Assembly (NCBI GenBank): GCA_002917075.1
Contig: NTMA01000090.1
Span: 106,317 to 170,316, forward strand
Origin: Hawksworthiomyces lignivorus
Taxonomy: Eukaryota; Ascomycota; Sordariomycetes; Ophiostomatales; Ophiostomataceae
Length of the DNA: 64,000 nucleotides
Direction: 5' to 3'
Each line of letters opens with the position of its first letter. The first letter of the stretch is position 1. Below, one piece after another: positions 23,016 to 35,367 of the stretch. The position numbers were made by a program, and so were the translations under genes. The notes beneath the pieces were generated by a model, which did not search any database, was not told the DNA's origin, and worked only from the letters and a program-made list of their open reading frames with translations.

Positions 23016-25181
23016 ATGGTTTATCCAGGACAACCCCACTTCACTGATTTCAAGGCGCCGATCATCCAGAGGGCAATTGACGACCCTGGGCGCAAACTCA
23101 GGGTGGTCATGGTCGGAACGGGCATATCTGGAGTGACCACTGCTATCAGGTTTCCCGAACATCTAGGGGACAGCATTGACCTACAGCTATACGACAAGAA
23201 TCCAGGTATATAATATCAGCGCATATTATTACACACACTTTGGATTCAGCGCTAATGTGTCATGTAGATATTGGAGGCGTCTGGCTGGAAAACCAGTATC
23301 CAGGCGTAGCTTGCGACATTCCCGCGCCTTGTTTCCAGTTCTTGTTTGAAAATAACCCAAACTGGTCCAAGTACTACGCCGAAGGTCATGAAATTGTCAA
23401 ATATATTCAGCAGGTAGCCGACAAGTATGACGCACGCAAGTACATGAAGTTCAATCACCTTGTGACAGGGGCCAACTGGCAAGAAGAGGAAGGCAAATGG
23501 CTTATAAAGGTCAAGGATATGAAAACAGACCGAGTATGCCCCTGGAACTCCTCTTACATACGCGCTACTAAGCTAGTTACTAAGAACGTTTGAAACCAGG
23601 ATTTTGAAGAAAGTGCAGATGTGCTTATATTGGGATGGGGCATGTTAAACAACTGGGAGTGGCCAAAGGTTAAAGGTATTCACTCTTTCAAAGGAGCATA
23701 CATGCATTCGGCCAACTATGACACGTCCTTCGACGCGACAGGGAAGACTGTTGCAGTTGTGGGTGGTGGTTCGTCAGGTATTCAGATCCTTCCACACATA
23801 CAAAAGGTTGCAAAACACGTTGATCACTACATGCGGTCACAGAACTGGATCGCTCCACTCGGATTCGGCGCGATTGAGCTGGAGAAGCGAGGAAAGCTCA
23901 GCCAGGGCAACTGTACGTGACTATTACTTTCATCTATACCACGCATATCTTGTCTAACAGAAGCCTCAGTTGAGTATACAACAGAAGAGAAAGAGCTGTT
24001 TGCCAAGGATCCAAATGCCTGCCATAAGCACCGACGCGAGGTAGAGGAAGCAATGAATGACTACATGACAGAGTCCGGCTTCACATATGGTACACCGCGA
24101 CAGCAAGCCATCCAAAGAAAATTCAAGGAACATATGAGCTCTCTGCTCAAAGAGAAGCCGGATATCCTGGGCAGTATTCTGCCAAATTATCCTCCAGGAT
24201 GCCGCAGATGTAAGTCAAATTATCTACAAGGGTTCCTAAGTTGTTCACTAATTTGCCAAGTGACTCCGGGCCCTGGCTACCTTGAAGCGCTCAATCAACC
24301 CAACGTCGACTTTATTCCCAAAGAAATCTCTCATGTTACAGAGGACGCAATTATTGATAGTGACGGGATAGAGAGGAAAGTTGACGCCATCATCTGGGCT
24401 ACAGGGTTCAATGTGTGAGTCTCCAACTAACCACCTCTGGCGATGCTTGCTGCCCAAAGCTCAGAAAATCGCTAATAAGAGCTCAAACAGTGACTTCGTC
24501 AGCCGTTTTCCAATAGTTGGGAAGGATGGCATCACCTGGAACCAGGTTATGGACCCAGAGCCAGAGGCATACCTAGGCATGTGCGTCGACAAGATGCCCA
24601 ACTGCTTCGTCTATATGGGACCAAACTGTGGACCGGGCGCAGGCGGCGCCTACCTATGTGTCGATGGCGAGTGTGAGCTGATGATCTCTTGCCTGCGCAA
24701 GATGCTTCGTGACAAGCTCAAGAGCATGACGATCAAGTCTGAGCGGGTCAAGCAGTACGCAGCGCACACCCACGCCTACTTTAAGACGTCGATCTTCGGC
24801 CAGCCTTGCAAGTCATGGTTCAAGCGTTCCACTGAGGACGGTCGCAATATTGCTTATTACTGCGGAAACGCGCTTAATCTATTGTATGCGCAGCGCAATC
24901 CACGCTGGGAGGACTGGGACTACACATACCTTGATGAGATGGGGGAGAACCCTATGTCATGGTTGGCCAACGGATATACTCTTGACGATTATAGCGGCAA
25001 TACACGTACGAAGTATCTCGATCCCTTGGAAATTGACTTCCCGCCACTCCCGAGCAACAACCAGAGGAGTGGTGAGGTGATCAGCGTGGAATATAGCGAC
25101 ATGCGTCCATCGGATTCGGTCGCGACAATGCCTGGCCATATCCAAGCTGCAGGGGAGGCGGCATTGTTTGGACAAGCCTAG
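23016..25181 (+). CDS. BVMO 1, flavin-dependent (Baeyer-Villiger type) monooxygenase
   Basis: Six exons (23016-23205, 23268-23533, 23600-23912, 23970-24209, 24261-24414, 24491-25181) give 617 aa. FAD-binding VVMVGTGISGVTTA and NADPH-binding VAVVGGGSSGIQILP form the two Rossmann motifs, with NQYPGVACDIP and DAIIWATGFNV typical of the StcW-like fungal group. The fingerprint FxGxxxHxxxW reads FKGAYMHSANYD, with Tyr in place of Trp, which is unusual and may change specificity or activity. Expected reaction: NADPH- and O2-dependent conversion of a ketone to an ester or lactone in the cytosol. A solo-LTR-like element starts 133 bp after the stop codon. It has a CGG-N4-CCG site 272 bp upstream. Confidence 0.92.
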
Positions 25182-25314
25182 GATAGTTACAGCATATAGC
25201 AATATATAGACAGTTTATACAGAAGTATAGCTATTTAATGTACCTACTTAGAATTATGTCCTCCGTATATGACGTCCCGCTAGTATGCAGCTCCACCTTA
25301 AGCAGCACGGCCTG

Positions 25315-25492
25315 TGTCAAGCCGGGTTGAGTAGAGCCATTGATTAGGAGAGGCGAAAAGGATATCCTAAAGGGAGACAGGGCGAGGAGCCCTCTCCATA
25401 TAGTGCTATATACAGTGTATCACCTCGGTATTTAAGTGATAGGCATACGGTATCAACCTACAGGCATTGCATTATATAAGCACTGCTCAACA
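25315..25492 (-). mobile_element. solo-LTR-like element, copy 2
   Basis: 178 bp, TG...CA ends (minus-strand sense), perfect 5-bp target duplication GCCTG at 25310-25314 and 25493-25497. It lies in the short gap between the 3' ends of BVMO 1 and the convergent acyl-CoA ligase gene. Confidence 0.85.
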
Positions 25493-25616
25493 GCCTGAAA
25501 CCATTTATGATTACTGTTGAAACAACTACGAATGGCACTGCACCTCTTTAAAGCGCCATAGAGCTGTTTACTAGTTATGAACCAATTTGAATTGCCCTAG
25601 AGCTCCGTAAGCGTTT

Positions 25617-27508
25617 CTACAACTTAGCAACAGCAACTTCCAGTTCTTGCAGCTGAGCTCTAAGCTGCCTCCGTGCGATTTTGCCACTAGGTGCCCTTGG
25701 AATCTGCGGGATAAAAGAGATTCCAGTAACCCACTTAGTACGGAATTTTCTCTCCTGGACAAATCGCAAAAGCCCATCTGCGAGCGATTGAGACGGGTGG
25801 AGGCCTGGCCTGACGACGATACATGCGTGCGGCCTTTCACCAGTGTATTCATCAGGCAGGCCAATGACAGCCGCGTCCTGGACGTCACGATGGGTGAGGA
25901 GCAGTTCCTCGAGCTCCGCGGGTGCCACCCCGACACCTTTCACCTTGATCATTTCTTTTAGTCGGCCGGTGATTTGTACGCACCCGTTCGGTAGCATCTT
26001 GCCGATATCGCCGGTTCGCAGCCAACCATCGGAGCCAAATGTTTCCTGGGTAGCTTCGGGATTGTCGAGATAGCCCATAGTGCATTGCAGTCCCTTGGCC
26101 AGCACTTCTCCCTCTCCCTCCACTTCCTTGCCAAACTCGTCAACGAATTTGAGTTCTGTACTGGCGACAATTGGCCCCACTGTTGACGCGTACTCGTAAC
26201 CGTAGTGCGCCGGATCATGTGCGGTAAGGCACGAACTTGATTCAGTCATGCCCCAGCCCTGCTTGAAGCCTGTGAGAGGGAATTTCTGCTGCAGCCGCTT
26301 GATAACCTTCGGTGGGAGCGGAGCAGATCCAGAGCTGAGGATCTGAACACAGCTCAAATCGTACTTAGATACTATTGGATCTTCAGCCAAACGGATTAGG
26401 ATGGGGGGGACAATGGTGAGTTCTTTCAATTGATATTCGACGATGCTGCGCAGCATGGCCTCCATTGTGAACTTAGGCATCAAGACGATATCCGCCGCTC
26501 GAAATATCGGCAGATGCAGTAGGTGAACCAATCCGGTAACTATAATCTCGATGTTAGCCAAATTTATTATTCGGTTACTGTCTCTTTGTGGCAAGCAACA
26601 CGCTGTCACTTACTGTGATACAGAGGAAGGACCGCGAGCACCTTGTCCACAATAGGTGATGTGATTTGATCCATCTGCATACACTGCGCAATAACATTTT
26701 GATGAGAAATCATGCACTTTAGCGAAATCCACAGTTAGTAAGCATATGGTCCTCAATGGGTGATCAACAAAAAAAGATAGAAACGTGGAAGGAAGTAGGT
26801 TGATCCGGATACTCACGGCTTTGGGTTTCCCCGTAGTCCCACTGGTAAAACTGAGATACCCGCAAACTTCCCCGTTTGTTTTGCCTTCAGGTATCTTGAA
26901 CGACGGAACACAGTAACTTCCTGTCGCTTGTATGCTGCCTGCTATCAGGTCTCTGATGCTGCGATGACCTGAAGCATGACCATCTAGGAGGATGACATGG
27001 CTGGAAGGAATTCCAGTTTTGGATGCTGCTGCAACCGCGATGGGAAGGGAAGCCAGAGCCGTGATGACATAATTTGCCCGAGAGACTGTCAGGGTCCAAG
27101 TCATCTCCTCGACATTTGACGAAGGCGAGACGCCACCGACAATTCCGCCGAGTCTGACCACGGCATACATGGCCACAGGATACCATACTGTGTTCCGAGT
27201 GAAGATAATGGCTATATCCTGTGATCGTAGTCCGCATTCGTGAAAAAGTCCAAAAGAGAGGTTCTCAGCGTGCTTCTTCAACTCTACGTATGTAAAAGAT
27301 TCTTTAGTGTCTGCATTTGTAATGCGCCGTTCCCGAATCCCTTGATTTTGGTTCGGGCTCTGGGACTCGAGCGACGGTGACTCGAATAGCCAAGACCATG
27401 TGGTCACATCAGTCGGACCTAGAAGCTTATTTTAGCCTTATGAAGAACATGTTGAAGAATCTCTTCAAACTGACAGGAAATATCGGGGTGAAGCGACTTG
27501 TGAGGCAT
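25617..27508 (-). CDS. acyl-CoA ligase, 4-coumarate:CoA ligase-like, peroxisomal (AKL)
   Basis: Four exons (27508-27475, 27418-26817, 26716-26614, 26539-25617) give 553 aa of the ANL adenylating superfamily. Motifs in order are LSFTSGTTGKPKA (ATP-binding loop, cut by an intron right after), GWGMTESS, DGWLRTGDIG, GRLKEMIKVKG and the catalytic Lys in PRAPSGKIARRQL. The last three residues are AKL, an accepted type-1 peroxisome signal. It would activate a carboxylic acid to its CoA thioester inside the peroxisome, feeding the SKL-tagged hydratase. The start codon at 27,508 gives the family N-terminus (MPHKSLHPDISCPTDVTTW after splicing a 56-bp intron). It is divergent from BVMO 2, 406 bp apart, with one shared CGG-N4-CCG site between. 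Confidence 0.93.
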
Positions 27509-27914
27509 TTTGACTTGAATTTCGGTGTGCCTTTCGGTGTTTGTATGGAATAATTTTGTAACCTGCGAGAGTTCTGGCGATCTACGAAACAAACCTAGGA
27601 CCCTGGGATGCCCATGGCATAATGCGAAGAGCTCAGAGTAAAAGCGTGTTTCTCACATCGCCCGTCAGGAAAGGGGAAGAGGAAAGCACAGATTAATTTA
27701 TTGCGCAGCACAGAGCACCTCGGCGGTGGTGCTGGTGGAATTGGGCATCGGCAATTCGGATCTCCGCACTTGATTCTTTCGCACAACCCGACTAGGCTTG
27801 CTAGATATTAACTCACGAAGAACCGAGCAGCATCGGAACAATGAAAACACAAAAAGCTCTTACGCAATTTATTTAAAAAGAAGCAAAAGACAGTCAACAC
27901 AAATCAAAAAAGCT
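27509..27914. promoter_or_regulatory. divergent promoter, ligase / BVMO 2
   Basis: 406 bp bidirectional promoter. The only recognised element is the CGG-N4-CCG site at 27,757, 249 bp from the ligase start and 149 bp from the BVMO 2 start. Confidence 0.65.
27757..27766. promoter_or_regulatory. CGG-N4-CCG site (CGGATCTCCG)
   Basis: Inverted CGG triplets 4 bp apart inside the divergent ligase/BVMO 2 promoter, so one site could serve both genes. Confidence 0.65.
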
Positions 27915-30056
27915 ATGGATTCTCTTTCAACCAATGGAACTACTCTTCCAGAGTATTACAAGCAACATGGACTCCAGCCGCGGCACTTGCGAATCATAGG
28001 GATCGGTGCAGGAGCATCTGGGTTGCTCCTTGCTTATAAGATCCAGAGGAATTTTGACGGTATCGACCTAAGAATCTTTGAGAAGAATGAAGGTGAGTGA
28101 ATGTTTCACAAATATACCAGCAACACCTTCAGTGATGGCTTAGCGCTGATTCCCGAGGGTTCAGGTATCGGGGGAACTTGGTGGGAGGTGGGTCACACAA
28201 TAGGCGTTTATCATCACAAGTACTCGTCGGTTGTCTAATACGTGAACCGAATTGTAGAATAATTACCCGGGGTACGTTGCTTTCATGCAGTCCACTTCCA
28301 GCAGGATCACTGGTGACTAAACCCATCTCCTAGCTGTGCCTGTGATAACTTTTCACACACATACACCTTTTCTTTTGAACCTAAGACGGACTACAATGGA
28401 ACGCTATCGACGTCTAAAGAAATCCAGGAGTTTGTCTTTTCCTCTTCTTGATCTTTTTACTTTGAGTAAGAAAGCTGATATTATTTGAAGTTACTTTGTC
28501 GAGTTTGCCAATAAGTACAGTTTGGACAAGTACATCAACCTCTCGCACAGGGTGAATGGCTGTTGGTGGGATGAAGCCTCTGCCGAATGGACTGTAATTG
28601 TTCAAAACACTGTAACAAACGTAGTGCAGACTCATGTGTGTGATATCCTGGTTAGCGCTACGGGTGTGCTCAACTCCTGGAAGTTACCCGATGTCAAGGG
28701 TTTCGACTTGTTCAAGGGCCCCGTCGCACACAGCGCGGCCTGGGACCCATCGATCGATCTGAAGGACAAGACAGTTGCACTAATTGGAAATGGGTGAGCG
28801 GAGGACACCTCCTACCTGCCGAGGGCTTCATTCGTCCAAACTAATTCAGCATTCATTCGCTAGATCGTCAGCCATCCAGATCCTCCCGGCAATCCTCCCT
28901 GAAGCCAAGAAGGTCGTGAATATGATCCGGTCTCCAGCCTGGATCACAACTCCTTGGGGAAAGAACGCACCCAGAACCTTTACTGATGAAGAGAGAAAAA
29001 ACTGGGCGGACCATCCAGATGAGCATCTTCAGCTTCGCAAGTCCGTAGAGGCAACCAACAACGGCTTTTTCAAGATCTTCATCAAGAGCTCCGCTGAGGC
29101 TGCAGCGGCTCGCGATGCTTTTACCAAGCAGATGAGGGGAGTCCTAAACGACCCTGAGCTCTGCAAGCGTCTTATTCCACGGTGGCCTCTGGGATGTCGT
29201 CGTCTAACTCCGGGTGTCGGATACCTTGATGCTCTCGTCAATCCCAAAACACAGATTGTCCACGAAGCGCTAGCTGAAGTCACCGAAACCTCGGTGAAGA
29301 GTATCAGTGGTCAGGAGTTCCCAGTAGATGTCATCATATGCGCTAGTGGATTTGACACTTCGTTCCGGCCGAAATATCCAGTGGTTGGGCCAGACGGACA
29401 GAATCTCCAGGATATGTGGAGTTATGAGCCAAAGGGATACCTGGGACTGGCAGTACCAGAATTCCCCAACTTCTTCTGCTTCTTGGGTCCCAACTGTCCC
29501 ATTGGAAATGGTCCTGTATTGAGTGCGGTTGAGGCCCAGGGTGACTACATCTGCAAGTTCATCAACCGCCTTCAGTCTGAACACATCAGGTAAGTCCTTT
29601 CCGTCTTAATCAGGTTAACATGTAATGTGCTAAATATTTCACAGGACCGTCAAACCGAAGATGAGTGCTGCGGACGAGTTTATGCGCTTCAAGGATCGCT
29701 TCTTCGAGACCACTGTGTGGAGCGAAAATTGCAACTCTTGGTACAAACTCAAGCACAACAACAAGATTGCGGCGATCTGGACCGGCTCCACACTCCATTA
29801 CCTCCGCGTAATTGAGAACCCTCGCTATGAAGATTGGGACTATACGTACCTGTATGAGAATCGCTGGTCGTACATGGGTAATGGCTTCGCCCCAGATGAT
29901 GTGGACCCTACGGCAGACCTTGCCTGGTATATCAGACAAACAGATGACTCTGCGATTCTGGGCAACAAGCGGTACCACGGCGGAAAGTGGGCAGGCAACA
30001 GGGGAGAGAGTGTTGTAGGAGTGGACAGGCGTCATGAGAGCAAAGAGGCTACCTGA
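27915..30056 (+). CDS. BVMO 2, Baeyer-Villiger monooxygenase with canonical fingerprint
   Basis: Seven exons (27915-28092, 28165-28187, 28258-28271, 28334-28429, 28491-28793, 28864-29589, 29645-30056) give 583 aa. Exons 2 and 3 are only 23 and 14 nt, yet together they restore the conserved GIGGTWWENNYPGCACD block exactly, which supports the model. The FAD site is IIGIGAGASGLLLA. The fingerprint FKGPVAHSAAWD matches FxGxxxHxxxW in full. The NADPH site (GNGSSAIQILP) spans an intron. CRRLTPGVGYLDAL and VDVIICASGFDTSF are family blocks. It is therefore the best candidate in the window for a conventional ketone-to-lactone oxygenase. A truncated solo-LTR-like copy begins 84 bp after its stop. Confidence 0.94.
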
Positions 30057-30140
30057 GCAAGACGTGCGAAGATTCCTAGTGAAACATATATAAATATTTC
30101 GAGGGAATAAACTATTTAGAACGGTCATTAAATTACTCTA

Positions 30141-30225
30141 TGTTGAGCAGTGCTTATATAATACCATGCCTGTAGGTTGATACCGTATGCCTATCACTTG
30201 AATACCGTGGTGATACATTGTATAT
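30141..30225 (+). mobile_element. solo-LTR-like element, copy 3, truncated
   Basis: First 85 bp of the element (TGTTGAGCAG start); homology stops abruptly near 30,225. No target duplication could be checked because the other end is missing. Confidence 0.8.
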
Positions 30226-31075
30226 TGAGTTGGGAGGCTTGGCGCACGTGCCTCAGCCCTGTGAGGGATTTGCCGTTGTTTACGTGACGATAGATAATTT
30301 GTATGAGGGACGAACGAGGCCTCTGAAGATATTAGGTGAGGATCGATCGACCAGGGCCCTCACTCGGGATGGAGCAATAATTTTGCGGCCTCAAAGCGAT
30401 ACCAAAAATAGGAGTAGAACGAGAGATAGCTTCGAGATAGAGCAACAATCAACACACCTTTTTCAACACTCTTGCGACGCCCCTAAGCCGACAATTGCCC
30501 ACGACTGCCAGAAAGCGCCGTAAAGCTGCAGACGATCTTGCGGCCTGACAACATTCTCACCGTGCTTACGCTCCCGCCCAGAGTGCTATACGGTGGCCAA
30601 TAGCTAGTAATTTTGCATCTATGGGGGTCGCCGCTTGCACAGTCGGCATTTGTTTCAATAGCAAATTAACATTACCCCAAGAAATAGCAAAAGTTATGGA
30701 TTAAAATCATCTATACCTATACCTATAGAAAGATGATTTTTATCTACTAACGCCAAAGATATTGGGACTCTTTACTTAATATTCGGATTATTTCAGGATT
30801 ATTAGGTACAGCATTCCCTATATTAATAAGAATGGAACTTGGTGGACCAGTATTGTAGAATCACTGATATGGAGGTAAGTTGCAGTGTTCATCAAAATCG
30901 TCTCGTTGTTAGTGATCGGCCGTATTTCTCTGAGAATGCTGAGTAATTCTATGGACAATAACGTAGTTCTCGGTTACTTTGCTGCAATAATTCTGAAATG
31001 TAAGAATATGCAACGTATATATCACAGAGACTGGCTCTTTTTGAGATTATAAGTAGTTAACGGGAACATCTTGAA
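30226..31075. other. intergenic, no gene seen
   Basis: About 850 bp between BVMO 2 and the convergent SDR 2. The truncation point of the element marks a rearrangement or deletion. Nothing else recognised. Confidence 0.5.
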
Positions 31076-31915
31076 CTACTTATCAGCAACAGCTGTCAGG
31101 CCGCCATCAACTAGGATGTCGGCACAGTTCACATAGCTGCTCTCGCCACTCAGTAGAAAGCTCGCTACATTGGCCTGCTCCTCACACTTGCTAGGTCTTC
31201 CCAAAGGAACACGATTACTCCATCCTGAGGCCTGCTCCTGGAACCGGGGGTCGTTCTTAAATTGCTTCTCGTAGTCAGCATATCCTTCAGTGAGAACCGC
31301 TGCTGGCGAGATTGAGTTGCAGCGAATGCCATGTCTACCATAGAACATGCCTCCAATCTTGGTGATTCCAATGACTGCGTGTTTGGTAGCCGTGTAACAA
31401 GGCTGGCCCACGGCCACGTGTCCACAGATAGAGGCCGTGTTCACGATGGCGCCCCGCTGGGGCGTGCCACCCAGCGTGGCGAGCGTCCCTTTCGCGATGC
31501 GTGGCTCTTGCTTTCGCATTTGTTCGGCTTCGTACTTTTGGCAAAGCCAAACGCCCCGTTGGTTGAGTTGATAGAGCGAATCGAACTCTTTGGCCGTTAC
31601 GGAGTCTTCGTTGTCGTCAAGCATTTGCCCTTTGCCAGCGTTGTTGGCCGCCCAGTCCAGCCTTCCCCATTTCTCCACTGCGGTCTGCACCATCCGCTTA
31701 ATATCCTCTTCCTTTGTTACATCTGTCTGAAGAAACACTGTCTCAACGCCGAATTCTTTAGCTATGGCTGCGGCGGATGCTTCGCCCTTTCCCTGAACGT
31801 CGGCAAGGAGCACATTAATTCCTCGTGCGGCTAACTTGCGCGCGATGGCGAATCCTATGCCCTGCGCTGCCCCTGTGACAATTGCCACTTCGCGTTGAGT
31901 TTCGTGGTCAGACAT
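31076..31915 (-). CDS. SDR 2, short-chain dehydrogenase/reductase
   Basis: Single exon, 279 aa. Classical SDR layout: AIVTGAAQGIGFAIA (cofactor loop), an Asp at the end of beta-2 (LLADVQ), which suggests NAD(H), NNAG, the Ser in NTASICG and the catalytic YTATK, and a C-terminal ILVDGG. It could oxidise the ring alcohol made by the P450 to the ketone substrate of a BVMO; the direction is inferred. It shares a 596-bp divergent promoter with the Zn2Cys6 gene TF1, with CGGATTACCG 181 bp upstream of its start. Confidence 0.95.
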   Translation of the reverse strand: MSDHETQREVAIVTGAAQGIGFAIARKLAARGINVLLADVQGKGEASAAAIAKEFGVETVFLQTDVTKEEDIKRMVQTAVEKWGRLDWAANNAGKGQMLDDNEDSVTAKEFDSLYQLNQRGVWLCQKYEAEQMRKQEPRIAKGTLATLGGTPQRGAIVNTASICGHVAVGQPCYTATKHAVIGITKIGGMFYGRHGIRCNSISPAAVLTEGYADYEKQFKNDPRFQEQASGWSNRVPLGRPSKCEEQANVASFLLSGESSYVNCADILVDGGLTAVADK

Positions 31916-32511
31916 TTTCTGCTAGATTTTTTTCTTTTGCGTTCCGATATCGCTGGTACCGATTGGCATGTCACCACTAAAGGTGGTGTATTAGTACCTT
32001 CATTTACAGGGAGTACTGAAGTAGCACACCGGAATGCCGACAAATCAGACATAACTTAGGCCCGGGTCCGTGCGACTCGGTCAGCACGGATTTGCCGGAT
32101 TACCGCGCCCCACGGGAGGAAAAAGTTACTCGTCTCATCCCATCGAATTTTCCCATTGGTACGCCAGTCCCAACCAAAGACGGCATTCTGGCAGCCTCGT
32201 TACTGGTTTGATGTTGTAAAGCCCACCACTTACGCCGGTCGCGTGCCAGCTGAAGGCTCTCTGTGCTTGAATTCTTGTCTACCCGATCCAATAGCGGCGA
32301 AATTCCCCAGATCCACGTTATATACTACATGCTTCACCAAATGTGATGCAGCATCCTGGTAGTCAAGGAAGACCTAGTATTCGACCAAAGATATATACGC
32401 ACATGAACTTCAAATCCGATTTTCAACCACGCGCTCTACCTTGGATCAATTCCACCCTCTCCTCGAGTCTCTTTTTCAGTTACCATAATCATAATTTCAC
32501 CCGTCGCTCAA
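31916..32511. promoter_or_regulatory. divergent promoter, SDR 2 / TF1
   Basis: 596 bp. It contains CGGATTACCG at 32,096, preceded 10 bp upstream by CGGATTTGCCG (N5 spacing). The cluster regulator gene itself may therefore be controlled through this region. Confidence 0.6.
32096..32105. promoter_or_regulatory. CGG-N4-CCG site (CGGATTACCG)
   Basis: Identical to the 10-mer upstream of the cyclase gene. It is 181 bp from the SDR 2 start and 407 bp from the TF1 start. Confidence 0.65.
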
Positions 32512-35367
32512 ATGCCTTGTCCATCTTACGACAGCGTCCCTTCTCATCCTAAACGAACAAGGCCTCGCGCCACAAGAGCCTGTATGTCATGTAGACTGAG
32601 AAAAGTTCGCTGCGACGTCTCTATTCGAGGGACTCCATGCATGAACTGCTATCTGGATGAACGCCGGTGTTTTGTCAAGCAACGTGCATCTCCACGGTAC
32701 GTAAGGTCGCCTCCGTAGAAGCATCATGAACTGATGCAAGAGACTCCACTTAGTGCACGTTCGAAATCCTCGACCGCATTCGGCAATTCTCCATCCGGTT
32801 CAGACGTGTCTCAATTTCATCTAACACAAACGATTTCTTCCAGCAGTATGGGCCAGAGTGTTTTTCAACTCCCAGACCCAACTCAGCCGTTATTTGATGC
32901 ACCAAAGACTGATATATGCCAACTCAAAAACCCAAAGCCATTCTGTGCCCTCGAAAGCCAAGTGAGAATTATTGAAGAGGGTCATATGGCAAGTCAATGC
33001 AGTAATGAAAACAGCAACCAGCGCTCTACGTCAGAAAAGAGCGATCAATGTCTTGATCAAACATTGCCGCAACCACCGTTTCAGGCGTATCCCGGCCAAT
33101 TGGTACCATACACGACGTACAATTTTGTATCTCTCAGCAACATTTCTGGATTAAGTTGCCAAGATATCTCCTTTCTTGATGAACAAGGCTGCTTTCGACT
33201 TCCCTCGGAATCAGTTCTAGATAAGTGTCTTCGGCACTATTTTCTTTACGTCCATCCTCTCCTGCCGTTGTTTGACGAAGGGGACTTTTGGGAATGCTGT
33301 CGACAAACGGAGGAAATAGCGAATCCTAAGAGAAAGATTTCGTTGTTAGTCCTCCAAGCTCTACTCTTTGCGGCAACCAGCGTGAGTTATCTTTACATGT
33401 AGTTGTCCATTTATCATATATCGTTCAGCTGACCGAATCATAGTTCGTACCTCTAGACGTTCTCAGTTCTCTCGGATACCAAGACACCAGATCCGCGAGA
33501 GCCGGTCTTCACCGGAAAACTAAGGTTAGTGGTTATTTTGACTGTCATTCGGCGCCTGGCTGACTAGAGACTACATTGTACGTTTAGCTTCTGTTCGACT
33601 TGGAGACAGAATCGTCAGCGGTGTCCATCGCTCAGGCCACGTTGCTCCTATCCTTTTGGTCCCCCGACGTCTCATATGGCACCAAATTGGAGAACACCAA
33701 ATGGCTCAGGATTGCAATCGAGCATGCAAAAGTAGCCGAGGCCCACCGCATCTCCTCCGATTCACTACTCTCCACGGAAAGTCCTAGTATGTTGAAAAGG
33801 CTCTGGTGGTGTTGCATTATTCGCGACCGCATCCTCTCACTATGCTGCCGGCGTAGTCCCCTCATTTCGCCTACTGATTTCGACATCGCTACCTATCCGG
33901 CCCTAGAGTACGATGACATGGCTAGCGAAATTGACCGCAGCGTGGTGTACAACTATGGCACGAAGCGGAGACTCGTGGAAATTCTTGTCAAGGTCACCGA
34001 GTTCTGCAAGATCTTGACCAACGTACTTCTTTTGGTCTACCCACAGGATGATGCGCGGAACTTCGACCGAGAACGTGTGACAAAAGAAGTCCAGCAAATT
34101 GCCGACTGTAGGCTGCTTCTCTGTGCGTGGAGTCAGCATGCTAACCCTCGCTTATTCTTGGCTATGGGTGGCGAGGGCGAGACGGAAGGTAACGTTTCAA
34201 ACTTTAAGTTTGAACATGAGTCTGAGGCTCTATTTACCAACCTCACATGCCTATACTACCAGTGAGTTTGTTTCCCGATGTGGGGTAGTCAGTGCGATTT
34301 ATTTATCTGGTCTCGACGTCTAGTTGCTTTACGTCTGTTATTATTAGTCTTCGTGAACGAACTGACAACGGCATGCCAGCACCGCTCGTGTAGCACTCTC
34401 TCATCACGAAATTCTCTTAGCCACAAACCATTCTCCTCATCCGGCTCTCCCGGTGAATATATTGGGATATGAGATCACGAAGATCTTCGAGGCCCGCTGT
34501 GAGCTTGAAGATGCTATATCAGCTTTAACTGACACGTTCCAAACCTTGATGCGTCGAGGGCTGGTTCATCAGCTACCAGTCAGCGCTGTTGCATGCGCTG
34601 CGGTGCCGTTGGTTCTGCATGTTTTGAGCGCCAAGCTGTCCTGCGCTGGCGGATCTCCATATTCTCGATATTGTTCAATGCAAATATCGTCTGACAAACT
34701 GCGCGGCCACGAACAACACAAGCTCAGCACTATATTCCAGGTCATGACAATATTTTGCAAGCAGTACCAGTCTGCAGACTTTGTGGCCCGTACAGCGCGA
34801 TATATAATCGGCTTGGCAAAACTTGACGAGCCCTTACACGCCGGTGCAGTCGGCAGCGGCGGCAGCTCCAAGATTGACTGGACTGATCTGCTTCTGCTAC
34901 GGCCAGCATGCTATCTAAGACTGATTTTGAGCATGGACTTGAGCCTCAGTAAGCATAGGCTCTCTGAAGAATGTGACTTTCCCGTCAATCTGAGGGGCCA
35001 GTTCGATACGGGCGTCAGCTTGATTTGCATCTTGTTGGATCATAATGCAGTCAAAGTACAGAACGGCGGAGCATCATCCACTGATGACGACAGCCACGAG
35101 TCACCGTCGATGCAATCAAATCAGTCCCTACCCCAGATGGAGTCACGGGAGCCCGGCGACGATACGAAAAGCTGGTTCGACACCATTAGTACAGATATGT
35201 TGGTGGATTTCCGGCCCTTGTCAGGGAATGAGGCTGTAGGAGGCAGCATATTCGGCCTAGAAAATGATGCGGATTCATCACTTGATTATTTCTCACCATA
35301 CTTGACTTTTATGGGAGACACTGAAGGTACTCTTTTCGAATTATCTCCAGGCAACAATAACCTTTGA
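32512..35367 (+). CDS. TF1, Zn2Cys6 fungal transcription factor
   Basis: Five exons (32512-32700, 32743-33381, 33444-33524, 33588-34261, 34380-35367) give 856 aa. The N-terminal binuclear zinc cluster is ACMSCRLRKVRCD...CMNCYLDERRC, preceded by basic residues (KRTRPRATR). The fungal-specific middle homology region follows: LRHYFLYVHPLLPLFDEGDF, LLLSFWSPD, RLWWCCIIRDR. The C-terminal PVSAVACAAVPLVLHVLS block is typical of this class. It is a nuclear DNA-binding regulator; zinc-cluster dimers commonly bind CGG triplets, matching the sites found across the window. Odd point: intron 1 as drawn is only 42 bp (32701-32742) and, if it is not removed, a TAG at 32716 would truncate the protein after the zinc cluster. 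Confidence 0.88.
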
